A stretch of 43,816 nucleotides of DNA, taken from the NCBI RefSeq assembly GCF_013179505.1, contig NZ_JABMCX010000001.1, positions 1 to 43,816 of the forward strand, in the 5' to 3' direction. The position numbers and the translations under genes were made by a program. This document shows, piece after piece, positions 24,801-32,668 of this stretch. The DNA is from Paenarthrobacter sp. CM16. Lineage in GTDB: Bacteria; Actinomycetota; Actinomycetes; Actinomycetales; Micrococcaceae. How positions within the stretch are numbered: position 1 is the first letter of the stretch; every line of letters begins with the position of its first letter. The notes under the pieces were generated by a model. It saw only the letters and a list, made by a program, of their open reading frames with translations. It was not told the DNA's origin and searched no databases.

Positions 24801-25209
24801 TCCGGCTGCCGCAAAGCCCAGTGAGGCTGAAATGCATAAGGCACTGGCCGACGTCGGGCTTGACGTGGTGGTGGCGGCCCTGCCGGACGGGCTCGATGCC
24901 CGCATCGGCCCCGGCGGCTCGTTCCTCAGCGGTGGCGAACGTCAGCGGCTGGCCATGGCAAGGACGCTGCTGACCGGAGCCTCGGTCTTGCTGCTCGATG
25001 AGCCCACCGCCCATCTGGATGCTGGCTCTGCGCGGGAAATGATGGCGATCCTTCGCCAAGGCCTCAAGGACGTCACGGTGGTTCTGGTAACGCACAACCC
25101 TGAGGACATTGATCCGGCAGATGCACGGCTGGAGCTCCCCGCGGCCACCCCTGCGAAGACACACAGCCATGGCGCGGCGGAACTGGTGGGAAAGCCTACC
25201 CATCAGTAG
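21808..25209 (+). CDS. cydDC: Fused CydDC thiol exporter, ABC transporter
   Basis: A 1133-residue protein joining two ABC half-transporters, CydD then CydC. In E. coli the pair exports cysteine and glutathione and is required to assemble cytochrome bd. Order: membrane domain 1 (about 10-300), nucleotide-binding domain 1 (about 330-545), membrane domain 2 (about 570-870), nucleotide-binding domain 2 (about 900-1120). Walker A motifs are GDSGAGKST near 364 and GPSGAGKTT at 946. Walker B motifs are both VLLLDEPTAHLD. The signature is LSPGE in the first half and LSGGE in the second. The ATG at 21808 lies 7 bases after cydB, with GGGAG upstream, so the three genes form one operon. In E. coli cydD and cydC are separate genes. 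Confidence 0.93.
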   Translation: MKPVFPAGPATRSALYGIGLLSALKALSLVLMAQAVAGMLAGLASGTGDWNTGLLWGAVGAVLRSLTVWGQGIASRRAALGVKEELRAQLLRRSLSDGAAPLGAGMNDGGLAILATRGLDALDDYYTQYLPALVNCATVPLLIGARILFADWVSAVVIVLTVPLVPLFMVLIGRHTEDHVRDAQTTLRKLSGHILELAKGLPVLVGLGRASEQRAALEDISEQYRSRTMGTLRTAFLSALALELIATISVAVVAVFIGVRLVGGDMALEAGLLALILAPDCYLPLRELGTAHHASDDGRAALETTNTVLNAPAHQPLPVPATSAATFPGVVVEGLSVTYSGRSAAAVGPLGFTAPHGSITALDGDSGAGKSTVLGVLAGLIGPGPGAAVAGTVSGTGKGSVAWVPQHPVMAAGTVQEELALYLDGYQGDPAEAARRVLSKAKAAHLAARNPAELSPGELRRVALARGLARVEAGATVLLLDEPTAHLDPYSASVVRNAIESLRGNVTVILVAHDAATRALADNVVTVGKKRFPNAPMIPPVRTGNTLDAAAGQGSPASLIDVVSPSAAGAGSLKRLLEILKPVRWKFAAAGIVAVLAALFAVALSGLSGWLIIRASEQPPILYLLGAIVGVRFFGIGRAVLRYCERLLTHDAVFAAMTRLRGALWATLSRRALSLRRLLQGGNVLGAIVDDVDTLRDLLPRVALPPVTAWGVGAAAIIATAVVLPAAVPAVALAAVAGLFIAPLLAVLADRNAAKAEQRMRSVVLHGVAAALDARAELTANGVTGPVLEDLRAKDRAATLSAQRSAWAEGLGQSVIVLACSLAALWAGVLSAPSITNGAVPPEFAAVIVLMLLALVDAFSGNVSAVRQAPALGAVVSRIAASGALDVPATGGLDSPSDDGPRPLPDRDGKAGLELKDATAAWPGGPDVFAGINASAGPGRWLAVTGPSGAGKTTLLSVLLGFLPLARGTAKLTGAAAWCPQEAHLFDSTVRGNLLLSRPAAAKPSEAEMHKALADVGLDVVVAALPDGLDARIGPGGSFLSGGERQRLAMARTLLTGASVLLLDEPTAHLDAGSAREMMAILRQGLKDVTVVLVTHNPEDIDPADARLELPAATPAKTHSHGAAELVGKPTHQ

Positions 25210-25218
25210 CCTGTTGGC

Positions 25219-26229
25219 ATGCCTTTCAACGCTGCAAGCCCTGCCACGCCCGATGCCCGTACAACGGGCCTCCAATGGAGGCCCGCCACCTTGGAGGACC
25301 TCGAGAACTGGGCAGGCCTGATAGCGCGGACGGCCGCCGTCGAACATCCCGTCTGGTACGAGAAGCGCGGCGACTTGCTTCACATCCTGGAGTCCACTAA
25401 GAACCCGCCGGAGACGAGCACTCTGCTGGGCCTGGACGCCGAGGGGGTGGCGCGTGCCTACGGACGCATCGTCAAGAACCCCGACGGCGACAAAGCCACG
25501 GGAATGGCGTGCGTTGATCCCCAATGGCAACAGCGGGGAATCGGCTCCGCAGTCCTGTTGTGGCAGGAAGAGCAGGTCCGGGGGCGGTTTGCCGCCGATC
25601 AAGCTGCCGGGCACACCGATGCGCCGGCACGAATGCGCATCCAGACGGAGGAGCAGCACCAGCATCAAGCAACACTTCTCATGGGACATGGCTACGCCGC
25701 GGTGCGCTGGTTCAACGAAATGCACCGGCCCCTGTCCCGGCAACTGCCGGAGGTTCCCCTGGCCGCAGGCTTGCAAATCCGTCCGCTGGATCCCACTCTC
25801 TTTGAACCAGTGCGCCTGGCGCACAACGATGCTTTCAGGGACCATTGGGGCAGCGAACCCCGGGACGAAGAGTCGTGGCGCTTCACCATCGAGGAACCCA
25901 CCGCCCGCCATGATCTCAGCGCTGTGGTTCTTGATCCCGCGACGGGCGAAGTTGCCGGATACCAGCTGACCAGTTTCGACCCCGATTCCGCATCCGACCG
26001 CGGATTCAAGGAGGGTTACACCGAGCTCCTGGGCGTACGGCGCGCCTACCGTGGCCGGGGCATAGCCCAGGCACTGCTCGCCGATGCGATGCAGCGCTAT
26101 GCCTTGGCCGGTATGGATGTGGCATCGCTGGACGTGGACTCAGCCAACCCCACCGGGGCGCTGCAACTCTACCTGGGCATGGGTTATGAGCCGGTGAACC
26201 GCAGCATGACGTGGGAGAAGATGCTCTAG
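25219..26229 (+). CDS. Tandem-GNAT N-acetyltransferase
   Basis: A 336-residue protein with two GNAT-like domains. The N-terminal one (about 18-160) has the acetyl-CoA-loop-like QQRGIGSAVL; the C-terminal one (about 180-336) has a better motif, RRAYRGRGIAQALL, followed by LDVDSANPTGALQLYLGMGYEPV, the classical end of a GNAT fold. The double arrangement resembles mycothiol synthase (MshD) and related tandem acetyltransferases, but the details are not enough to name a substrate. The ATG at 25219 follows the cydDC stop by 9 bases, so read-through from the cyd operon is likely, though functional linkage to it is not evident. It converges on the DinB-like gene with 3 bases between their stops. Confidence 0.82.
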   Translation: MPFNAASPATPDARTTGLQWRPATLEDLENWAGLIARTAAVEHPVWYEKRGDLLHILESTKNPPETSTLLGLDAEGVARAYGRIVKNPDGDKATGMACVDPQWQQRGIGSAVLLWQEEQVRGRFAADQAAGHTDAPARMRIQTEEQHQHQATLLMGHGYAAVRWFNEMHRPLSRQLPEVPLAAGLQIRPLDPTLFEPVRLAHNDAFRDHWGSEPRDEESWRFTIEEPTARHDLSAVVLDPATGEVAGYQLTSFDPDSASDRGFKEGYTELLGVRRAYRGRGIAQALLADAMQRYALAGMDVASLDVDSANPTGALQLYLGMGYEPVNRSMTWEKML

Positions 26230-26232
26230 CCC

Positions 26233-26751
26233 CTAGCCGTCCACATCATGCAGGTGATGAACAACGTCATGGAGGAAGTATTGGGAGAACGTCAGCACGG
26301 TGAAAGATGATCCGTTGCTTCGCGTTCCGGTACGCTGCCAGTCATCCTCGGTAACCCGTGCGAAGGACTCCGCAATCACCTTGCCCTCTGACTCCAGCTC
26401 GTCCGCTACCGTCCGAGGATCGGCGGAACCGTACTCGCCCTCGATCGCGGTCTGGTCCTGGTCCCAGTTGGCAAACCGGGCGTCATCCTCGGTAAGCATC
26501 AGGTTCAGGCGCTGGTCAAAGAGGCTGAAGACATCCCGGACGTGGCATGCGTACTCCAGGTTGGACCACGTGTGGTCATTGGGACGTGTGGCTGCATCCT
26601 CCCGGCGCAGCACCGCCCGCCATCGGGGAAGCATGTTCAGGACGGTGCCAGGAACCGTGGAAGGGGTCACCGTGGCGGCGTCGAAACCACACTCCGGGCA
26701 AGGCTCCGAGAGGACCCAGGTCCAGTCTTTTTCATCAGGGATGATCGGCAT
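26233..26751 (-). CDS. DinB-like (maleylpyruvate-isomerase fold) protein
   Basis: A 172-residue protein of the DinB/YfiT superfamily of four-helix metal-binding enzymes. The three-histidine site is recognisable: His in NLEYACHVRDVF at about 71, and HDVVHHLHDVDG at the C-terminus. Members act in thiol-dependent transfer reactions with mycothiol or bacillithiol, though most are uncharacterised. The N-terminus (WTWVLSEPCPECGFDA) has a CxxC that is common in the actinobacterial versions. It runs against the tandem-GNAT gene. No strong ribosome site precedes the start at 26751. Confidence 0.82.
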   Translation of the reverse strand: MPIIPDEKDWTWVLSEPCPECGFDAATVTPSTVPGTVLNMLPRWRAVLRREDAATRPNDHTWSNLEYACHVRDVFSLFDQRLNLMLTEDDARFANWDQDQTAIEGEYGSADPRTVADELESEGKVIAESFARVTEDDWQRTGTRSNGSSFTVLTFSQYFLHDVVHHLHDVDG

Positions 26752-26817
26752 GCGGCCAGTCTAAGCGGAACCTGCCCCTACCCCTGTGCAGCCCAGGAAA
26801 TATGGTGTCGTTTTCCC

Positions 26818-26847
26818 CTGACCTGCGGAGCCTCCCAAGAGTAGAGT
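26818..26847 (+). promoter_or_regulatory. Candidate promoter of the VOC gene
   Basis: CTGACC (26818-26823) and TAGAGT (26842-26847) are spaced by 18 bases, about 33 bases before the ATG at 26881. The upstream mRNA then carries a GGGGGGAGAG run and AGAGAAAG near the start. Confidence 0.45.
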
Positions 26848-26880
26848 TCGTTCCGGGGGGAGAGCCGGAAAGAGAAAGCA

Positions 26881-27264
26881 ATGCTCAAGGATCAGCAGGT
26901 TGGTGCCGTCCTACCGGCACAGGACATAGCCCGGGCGCGCTCTTACTACAGCGAAAAACTCGGACTGGAACCCGAAAATCCGAACGACGACGACAACCTT
27001 CAATACAGGTGCGGCGACGGAACCGGATTCTTTGTCTATCAAACGTCCAATGCAGGGACTGCCAAGAACACCCAAATGGGCTGGACTGTCAGCGATGTCA
27101 GGGCCACGGTGCAGGAACTGCGCGGCAAGGGAGTCGAGTTCGAAGACTACGACTTCACTGGCCTGAAGACGGAGGATGGCATTGCCACAATGCCTGATGG
27201 AAGCGCTGCAGCATGGTTCCTCGACAGTGAGGGAAACATACTGAGCATCAACCAAACCGGCTAG
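26881..27264 (+). CDS. VOC-family (glyoxalase/dioxygenase superfamily) protein
   Basis: A 127-residue single VOC protein made of two beta-alpha-beta-beta-beta modules. The first is VGAVLPAQDIARARSYYSEKLGLEPE, the second starts at MGWTVSDVRATVQELRGKGVEFEDYD and ends FLDSEGNILSINQ with the Glu-Gly-Asn turn. Proteins of this size dimerise to make a metal site; substrates range from methylglyoxal adducts to antibiotics such as fosfomycin and bleomycin. Nothing here picks one. It has its own promoter and two hairpins downstream. Confidence 0.85.
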   Translation: MLKDQQVGAVLPAQDIARARSYYSEKLGLEPENPNDDDNLQYRCGDGTGFFVYQTSNAGTAKNTQMGWTVSDVRATVQELRGKGVEFEDYDFTGLKTEDGIATMPDGSAAAWFLDSEGNILSINQTG

Positions 27265-27268
27265 CCCG

Positions 27269-27327
27269 TGCCGTGGCTTCCCGGCCACGGCAGCACAAAG
27301 GCCGGAGATCCAGTATCTCCGGCCTTT
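27269..27327. terminator. Tandem hairpins between the VOC gene and parC
   Basis: Hairpin 1 is TGCCGTGGC (27269-27277) / GCCACGGCA (27284-27292), 9 bp. Hairpin 2 is AAAGGCCGGAGAT (27297-27309) / ATCTCCGGCCTTT (27315-27327), a perfect 13 bp with AAA/TTT at its base, so it can act from both sides. The stop codons of the converging genes flank the pair. Confidence 0.8.
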
Positions 27328-27352
27328 GCCGCGCTGTTCGGCCAAGCTGCAG

Positions 27353-29869
27353 TTATTCTGCGGGATCAGCCCATGCCATGCTGGGGCCGATTGCCTCCAC
27401 GGGCTGTGACAGCGGTACCCCCGAACCGTCCCTGCGGCCATGTTCGTGGGGAAGCGCCCGGGCAACCCCTGCGGCTGAAGACGCCTTCGCGGGGCCATGT
27501 CCGGCCCAGGCCAGCAGAAGGGTGTCTTCGCCCTTGAGGAAACGGTGGGCCCGGACGCCGCCGGTGGCGCGGCCCTTGACCGGGTACTCTTCGAAAGCGG
27601 TGACCTTCGCCGTGCCCGGTGCCGTGCCCGGCAGGGCGCCGGTGGTTCCGGCAATAGTGACCACGACGGCGGCAGGATCGTTGGCACGTACGGTGCCGAA
27701 GTGGATCACGTCGTCGCCGGCTGCCAGCTTGATACCGGCCATGCCGCCTGCTGTCCGCCCTTGCGGACGGACTGCGGAGGCACTGAACCTCAGCAATTGA
27801 GCCTGGCGCGTGACGAAGACGAGATCGACGTCGTCCTCTTGCGCCGGTTCCACCGCGAGGACCGAATCCTTGTCCTTCAAGGCAATGATCTCCCAGTCTT
27901 CGCGGTTCAGCGGGTAGTCCGGCTGAACGCGCTTGACGACGCCTTGGGCCGTGCCAATGGCAAGGATGGAATCGAGGGGAACGAACGCCACCAGTGTTTC
28001 GCCCTTGAGCAAGGTGATGAAGTCCTTTGCGGCAACACCGCCGGCGAGGTTCGGCAGGCCGGACATCGGAGGCAGGACGGGCATGTCCATCACCTGCAAT
28101 CGCAGCATGCGGCCTTGGGATGTCACCGCCCCGATCTCGCCACGGGCGGTGGTCTTGACCACCGAACGGAAGACGTCATGCTTGGCGCGCGGCCCCGCTT
28201 CGGCCAGCGGTTCCTGGTTCGATGTCCTGGCAATCTGGCCGGAGACGCTCAGCAGCGCCCAGCAGGGGTCGTCCGGGATCTCCAAGGGCAGCGCAGCCGC
28301 CTTGCCCTTTGGACCAGCGGTGGAAGCCGCGAGAGCCGCAGCCACGGTGGGGGAGACTGCTTCGGATTCGAGCAACACGGTGCGCCGCGGTGTGCCGTAT
28401 TTCTCGGCGATCACTGCCAACTCGCCGGACACGAGGTCGCGGAGCAACTCATCGGAGGCAAGGATGGCCTCGAGTGCCTCGATTTCCCGGCGGAGCTCGT
28501 CCTGCTCCTTTTCCAGTTCAAGACGGGAGTACTTGGTCAACTGCCGCAGGCGCAGTTCCAGGATGTAATTGGCCTGGATTTCGGTGAGGTCGTATATGGA
28601 CATGAGGCGTTCACGCGCAGCTGATGCCTCGTCCGAGGATCGGATGATCTGGATGACCTCGTCGATGTCCACGATGGCGATCAACAAGCCCTCCACCAAG
28701 TGGAGTCGGTCCTTCTTCTTGCCAAGACGGAAGGAGGTACGGCGGCGCACTACGTTCAGGCGGTGTTCGACGTACACCTGCAGCAACTGCAGCAGTCCCA
28801 GCGTCTGCGGCTGGCCGTCCACCAAGGTGACGTTGTTGATGCCGAAGGAGTCTTCCATGGGCGAGTAGCGGTACAGCTGCTGGAGGACGGCATTGGGGTT
28901 GAAGCCGTTCTTCAGCTCGATGACCAGGCGCAGCCCGTGATTGCGGTCGGTCAGGTCAACGACATCGCTGATGCCTGTCAGCTTCTTGGCATTGACCGCA
29001 TCCTTGATCTTCTCGATCACCTTCTCCGGGCCCACCATATAAGGGAGCTCAGTGACCACCAGGCCCGTGCGCCGGGCAGAGAGCTGTTCCACCTCCACCT
29101 TGGCCCGGGTCTTGAAGGAGCCGCGGCCCGTGGCGTAGGCGTCCCGGATACCGTCCAGCCCTACGATCCTGCCGCCCGTGGGGAGGTCAGGCCCCGGAAC
29201 AAACCTCATGATGTCCTCGAGGGTGGCTTCCGGGTGTGCAATCAAATGGCGGGCGGCCGCAATGACTTCGACAAGGTTGTGGGGAGCCATATTGGTGGCC
29301 ATGCCCACGGCGATGCCCGTGGTGCCGTTGACCAGCAAGTTGGGGAAGGCTGCGGGAAGGACATCCGGCTGGGTCAGCTGGTTGTCGTAGTTGGGGACGA
29401 AGTCCACCACGTCTTCGTCGAGATGGTCCGTCATGGTCAGCGCGGCAGCAGCCAGGCGTGCCTCGGTATAGCGGGGGGCGGCAGGACCGTCGTCGAGCGA
29501 GCCGAAGTTGCCGTGGCCGTCGATCAGCGGCAGGCGCAAGGAGAAATCCTGGGCCATGCGCACCATGGCGTCGTAGATCGCGGCGTCGCCGTGCGGGTGG
29601 AGCTTACCCATGACTTCGCCCACCACGCGGGCGCTCTTGACGTGCCCCCGGTCAGGACGCAGGCCCATGTCCGCCATCATGTAGAGGATGCGCCGCTGGA
29701 CAGGTTTCAGGCCGTCTCGTGCGTCCGGAAGGGCACGTGAGTAGATCACCGAGTAGGCGTACTCCAGGAAGGAGCCTTCCATCTCGGACGTGACGTCAAT
29801 ATCAACGATGTTCTCGGTGAAATCGCCGAGCGGCTCTGCTTTGCGTGCGGAAGATTGGCTGCGGGCCAT
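27353..29869 (-). CDS. parC: DNA topoisomerase IV subunit A
   Basis: An 838-residue type IIA topoisomerase breakage-reunion subunit, partner of ParE. The winged-helix region contains [17 protein letters not shown] and [17 protein letters not shown]; the catalytic tyrosine is Tyr124 in [10 protein letters not shown] coiled-coil tower (about 380-460) and a C-terminal beta-propeller follow. A GyrA-box (QRRGGKG) is not seen; its nearest equivalents, [13 protein letters not shown] and [12 protein letters not shown], are degenerate, which favours ParC over GyrA. At the position of E. coli GyrA Ser83 the residue is Ala96, while Asp100 (Asp87 in E. coli) is kept. The ATG start has AAGGA 12 bases upstream. 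It is transcribed away from the Pat gene, with a 13-base palindrome between them. Confidence 0.9.
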   Translation of the reverse strand: MARSQSSARKAEPLGDFTENIVDIDVTSEMEGSFLEYAYSVIYSRALPDARDGLKPVQRRILYMMADMGLRPDRGHVKSARVVGEVMGKLHPHGDAAIYDAMVRMAQDFSLRLPLIDGHGNFGSLDDGPAAPRYTEARLAAAALTMTDHLDEDVVDFVPNYDNQLTQPDVLPAAFPNLLVNGTTGIAVGMATNMAPHNLVEVIAAARHLIAHPEATLEDIMRFVPGPDLPTGGRIVGLDGIRDAYATGRGSFKTRAKVEVEQLSARRTGLVVTELPYMVGPEKVIEKIKDAVNAKKLTGISDVVDLTDRNHGLRLVIELKNGFNPNAVLQQLYRYSPMEDSFGINNVTLVDGQPQTLGLLQLLQVYVEHRLNVVRRRTSFRLGKKKDRLHLVEGLLIAIVDIDEVIQIIRSSDEASAARERLMSIYDLTEIQANYILELRLRQLTKYSRLELEKEQDELRREIEALEAILASDELLRDLVSGELAVIAEKYGTPRRTVLLESEAVSPTVAAALAASTAGPKGKAAALPLEIPDDPCWALLSVSGQIARTSNQEPLAEAGPRAKHDVFRSVVKTTARGEIGAVTSQGRMLRLQVMDMPVLPPMSGLPNLAGGVAAKDFITLLKGETLVAFVPLDSILAIGTAQGVVKRVQPDYPLNREDWEIIALKDKDSVLAVEPAQEDDVDLVFVTRQAQLLRFSASAVRPQGRTAGGMAGIKLAAGDDVIHFGTVRANDPAAVVVTIAGTTGALPGTAPGTAKVTAFEEYPVKGRATGGVRAHRFLKGEDTLLLAWAGHGPAKASSAAGVARALPHEHGRRDGSGVPLSQPVEAIGPSMAWADPAE

Positions 29870-29912
29870 GGGGTCGGTAAATCCTTGAAAGTTGTACTGC
29901 GGATGTTTTAGC

Positions 29913-29925
29913 TAGGCTAAGCCTA
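29913..29925. promoter_or_regulatory. Palindromic -10 element between parC and the Pat gene
   Basis: TAGGCT-A-AGCCTA is a perfect 13-base palindrome that reads TAGGCT on both strands. On the plus strand its -10-like TAGGCT (29913-29918) ends 6 bases before the Pat ATG at 29925, predicting a leaderless message. On the minus strand it would start parC transcripts about 50 bases upstream of the parC ATG. Confidence 0.5.
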
Positions 29926-32612
29926 TGGTGGATCAGCCCGGCGTCGGCATTTATCCGGAATATTGGGAGGCTGATGTCGTCCTGCGCGACGGCGGCACCG
30001 CCCATCTTCGCCCGATACGGCCCGAGGACGCGGAGGCTTTGCAGGCGTTCCATGCGGGTCAGTCGCAGGCGTCGATCTACATGCGGTTCTTCTCCTTCAA
30101 GCCCCGGCTCTCCGGCAAGGAAGTCCGGCGGTTCACCGAAGTGGACCACATCAACCGGGTGGCCTTCGTGATCACCATCGGCGGCGAGATCATGGGCATT
30201 GGCCGCTACGACCGCCTGGATGATCCCGACGAGGCCGAAGTCGCGTTCAACATTTCGGACGCCCACCAGGGCCGCGGAATCGGTTCGATCCTCCTTGAGC
30301 ACCTCGCCGTTGCTGCCCGTGAAAACGGCATCCGGCGCTTTACCGCAGAGGTCTTGCCGGACAACCGGAAGATGTTGATGGTCTTTGCCGATGCCGGTTA
30401 TGACCTCACCCGTCAGTTCGACGACGGCGTGGTGAGCGTTGAGTTTAATATTGATCCCACGGAGAAGTCCCGGGCCGTCATGGAATCCCGGGAGCACCGC
30501 GCGGAGGCGCGCAGTGTGCGCGACCTGTTGTCGCCGTCGTCGGTGGCTGTCATTGGTGCCAGCCGCAAGTGGGGGACCGTTGGTTACCAGTTGCTTGAAC
30601 ACATTATTGAAGGCGGGTTCCAGGGCCCGGTCTACGCCGTAAATCCCGAAGCCTTTGAACTGGCCGGCATGGTCTCGTTCGGGAAGTTATCGGAAATTCC
30701 AGGGCCGGTGCAGTTGGCCATCATCGCCGTGCCGTACGAGGAAGTTCCCAAGGTGGTGGACGACTGCGCTGCTGCCGGTGTCAAGGGGATCGTGGTGGCA
30801 ACCGCAGGATTTGCCGACGACGGCGAACGTGGCCTCGCGCGCCAGCATGAACTGGTGCGCCGGGCCCGGGCAAACGGCATGCGGGTGATCGGCCCGGAGT
30901 CGTTAGGCATCCTGAACACCCACCCTGCCGTATCACTGAACGCCTCCATGGCCCCCACCATGCCTCCAAGGGGAAGCCTGGGCCTGTTCAGCCAATCTGC
31001 CGCTGTAGGTGTTGCCGTCTATGCTGCCGCCAGCCGCCGCAGGCTCGGATTGTCCTCGTTCCTCTCTGCCGGTAACCGTGCCGACGTTTCAGGCAACGAC
31101 GTCATGCAGTATTGGGAGGACGACGCCGATACCTCGGCAGTGGGGCTGTACCTGGAATCGATCGGCAATCCACGCAAGTTCTCCCGCCTGGCCCGCCGGT
31201 TGTCACGAAGCAAGCCGGTGATCGTGGCCAAGTCCGACGTGACGGGCTTGAGCCTGCCGCCCGGACACGAGGTCCGCACCACCCAGGCCCCGGCTGCCGC
31301 CGTGGATGCCATGATGCGCCAGGCCGGCGTCATCCGCGTGGAAACCATTGAGCAGCTCATGGACATTGCCCAGATCGTGTCGTCCCAGGCGCTGCCCAAA
31401 GGTCCCGGCGTCGCGGTCTATTCCAACTCGGTGGCCCTGGGCAAAGTGGTTTCAGACAGCGCCGGCCCCCTTGGGCTCGATGTAAACCGCCTCGCCACCG
31501 ACGTTGATCTGGACGCCGGGATGTCGATTGCCCTTCCGGCCCTTCGGGCCAGCCTCATGGAAAGTTTGGCCGACGACTCCGTTCACGCGGTGATTGCCGC
31601 ACTTCTTCCTGCACGGGGACTTACGGTGGAAGCGTTGGCCGGTGTCCTCGCAGAATGCGCTGCCGAGGCCGGGAAGCCTCTTGTTGCCGCTTTCACCGGG
31701 ATCCTGGACCCTTCCGTCCAGGTCGAGGGGATGGTGGGTTCCGAGGGGAAGCCCGTGCTTCCGTGCTATTCCAATGCAGGCGCCGCCGTGGCCGCTTTGG
31801 CGGCAATTGTTGGTTATGCCCAATGGCGCGACAGGGACCAGGGCTTGTTCGTTGAACCGGACGGCTGCGACGTAGAGGGCACCCGCGAGAAACTGACGGC
31901 AATGCTGGCCGGCGTCACCGGTGAAAAGATCAGGAAGCTCGACGCCGGTGCTGCCGCCACCTTGCTTGCGGGCTATGGAATCGAGGTGGTTCCCACGCTC
32001 GGATTCGTGACACCGGAAGAAGCCGTGGAAGCCGCCGACACAGTGGGTTGGCCTGTAGTCCTGAAGACCACGGACCCTGCCCTCCGGCACCGGCTGGACC
32101 TTGGCGGTGTCAGGCTCGATATTCAGGACGCTGAATCGCTGCGCCAAAACGTTGCCCAGATGAGGCGGGCTTTGGAACCGTACGGATCGCCGGCCCTTGA
32201 GGTCCAGGCCATGGCTCCGGTGGGACAGGCCTGCACTTTCCGGGCCATGGAAGATCCACTGCTGGGGCCCGTGCTTTCCTTCGGGTTGGCCGGCGATGCC
32301 GTAAACCTCCTGGATGACTGGGCGCACAGGGTGCCGCCGCTCTCGGCTGCTGATCTCCACGACATCATCAGGTCGCCCCGCGCTTCCAGGAAGCTCTTCG
32401 GCTACCAAGGGCTGCCCGCGGTGGATGTGGCTTCCCTGGAGGACATAGCGGGCAGGCTGGCCAAGCTGAAGGACGACCACCCGGGAATTGCGCTGGTGGA
32501 ATTCAACCCCGTCCTGGCCGGCCCCTCAGGAGCCACAATCCTGGGTGCCGACGTCTGGATTGGCAACGCCGCGCAGCGAACTGACAGCGCGCGGCGTGCG
32601 ATGCGAAGTTAG
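29925..32612 (+). CDS. Pat-type protein lysine acyltransferase (GNAT fused to acyl-CoA-synthetase-like domains)
   Basis: An 895-residue fusion. Residues 15-185 are a GNAT acetyltransferase with the acetyl-CoA loop AHQGRGIGSILLEHL. Then come a CoA-binding Rossmann domain (about 205-330, SVAVIGASRKWGTVGYQLL), a succinyl-CoA-ligase-like domain (about 340-640) and an ATP-grasp domain (about 665-890). This layout with GNAT first matches the Streptomyces-type Pat enzymes that acetylate and thereby switch off acyl-CoA synthetases; E. coli PatZ has the reverse order. The usual phosphohistidine motif SHTGA reads VRTTQ here, with Arg451 in the His position, so ADP-forming ligase activity is probably lost. 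The ATG lies 6 bases after TAGGCT and has no ribosome site. Confidence 0.85.
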   Translation: MVDQPGVGIYPEYWEADVVLRDGGTAHLRPIRPEDAEALQAFHAGQSQASIYMRFFSFKPRLSGKEVRRFTEVDHINRVAFVITIGGEIMGIGRYDRLDDPDEAEVAFNISDAHQGRGIGSILLEHLAVAARENGIRRFTAEVLPDNRKMLMVFADAGYDLTRQFDDGVVSVEFNIDPTEKSRAVMESREHRAEARSVRDLLSPSSVAVIGASRKWGTVGYQLLEHIIEGGFQGPVYAVNPEAFELAGMVSFGKLSEIPGPVQLAIIAVPYEEVPKVVDDCAAAGVKGIVVATAGFADDGERGLARQHELVRRARANGMRVIGPESLGILNTHPAVSLNASMAPTMPPRGSLGLFSQSAAVGVAVYAAASRRRLGLSSFLSAGNRADVSGNDVMQYWEDDADTSAVGLYLESIGNPRKFSRLARRLSRSKPVIVAKSDVTGLSLPPGHEVRTTQAPAAAVDAMMRQAGVIRVETIEQLMDIAQIVSSQALPKGPGVAVYSNSVALGKVVSDSAGPLGLDVNRLATDVDLDAGMSIALPALRASLMESLADDSVHAVIAALLPARGLTVEALAGVLAECAAEAGKPLVAAFTGILDPSVQVEGMVGSEGKPVLPCYSNAGAAVAALAAIVGYAQWRDRDQGLFVEPDGCDVEGTREKLTAMLAGVTGEKIRKLDAGAAATLLAGYGIEVVPTLGFVTPEEAVEAADTVGWPVVLKTTDPALRHRLDLGGVRLDIQDAESLRQNVAQMRRALEPYGSPALEVQAMAPVGQACTFRAMEDPLLGPVLSFGLAGDAVNLLDDWAHRVPPLSAADLHDIIRSPRASRKLFGYQGLPAVDVASLEDIAGRLAKLKDDHPGIALVEFNPVLAGPSGATILGADVWIGNAAQRTDSARRAMRS

Positions 32613-32668
32613 CCACAGGGCAGAACGCGCAGTTAGGAAGTCACCAAGCGATCTGTGAAAATGGGGGA

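Noticed and set aside
24490-25911. 473-codon minus-strand frame over the end of cydDC and the GNAT gene
   Set aside because: Antisense shadow across two real genes; no recognisable domain.
27353-29869. Naming the gene gyrA
   Set aside because: No intact GyrA-box in the C-terminal propeller, and a ParE-type partner rather than gyrB in the window. Some uncertainty remains because gyrA itself is not visible here.
29906-29930. Iron-box (DtxR/IdeR-like) site containing TAGGCTAA
   Set aside because: Only about 13 of 19 positions match the consensus and the outer arms fail; neither parC nor Pat is an iron gene. The internal palindrome explains the resemblance.
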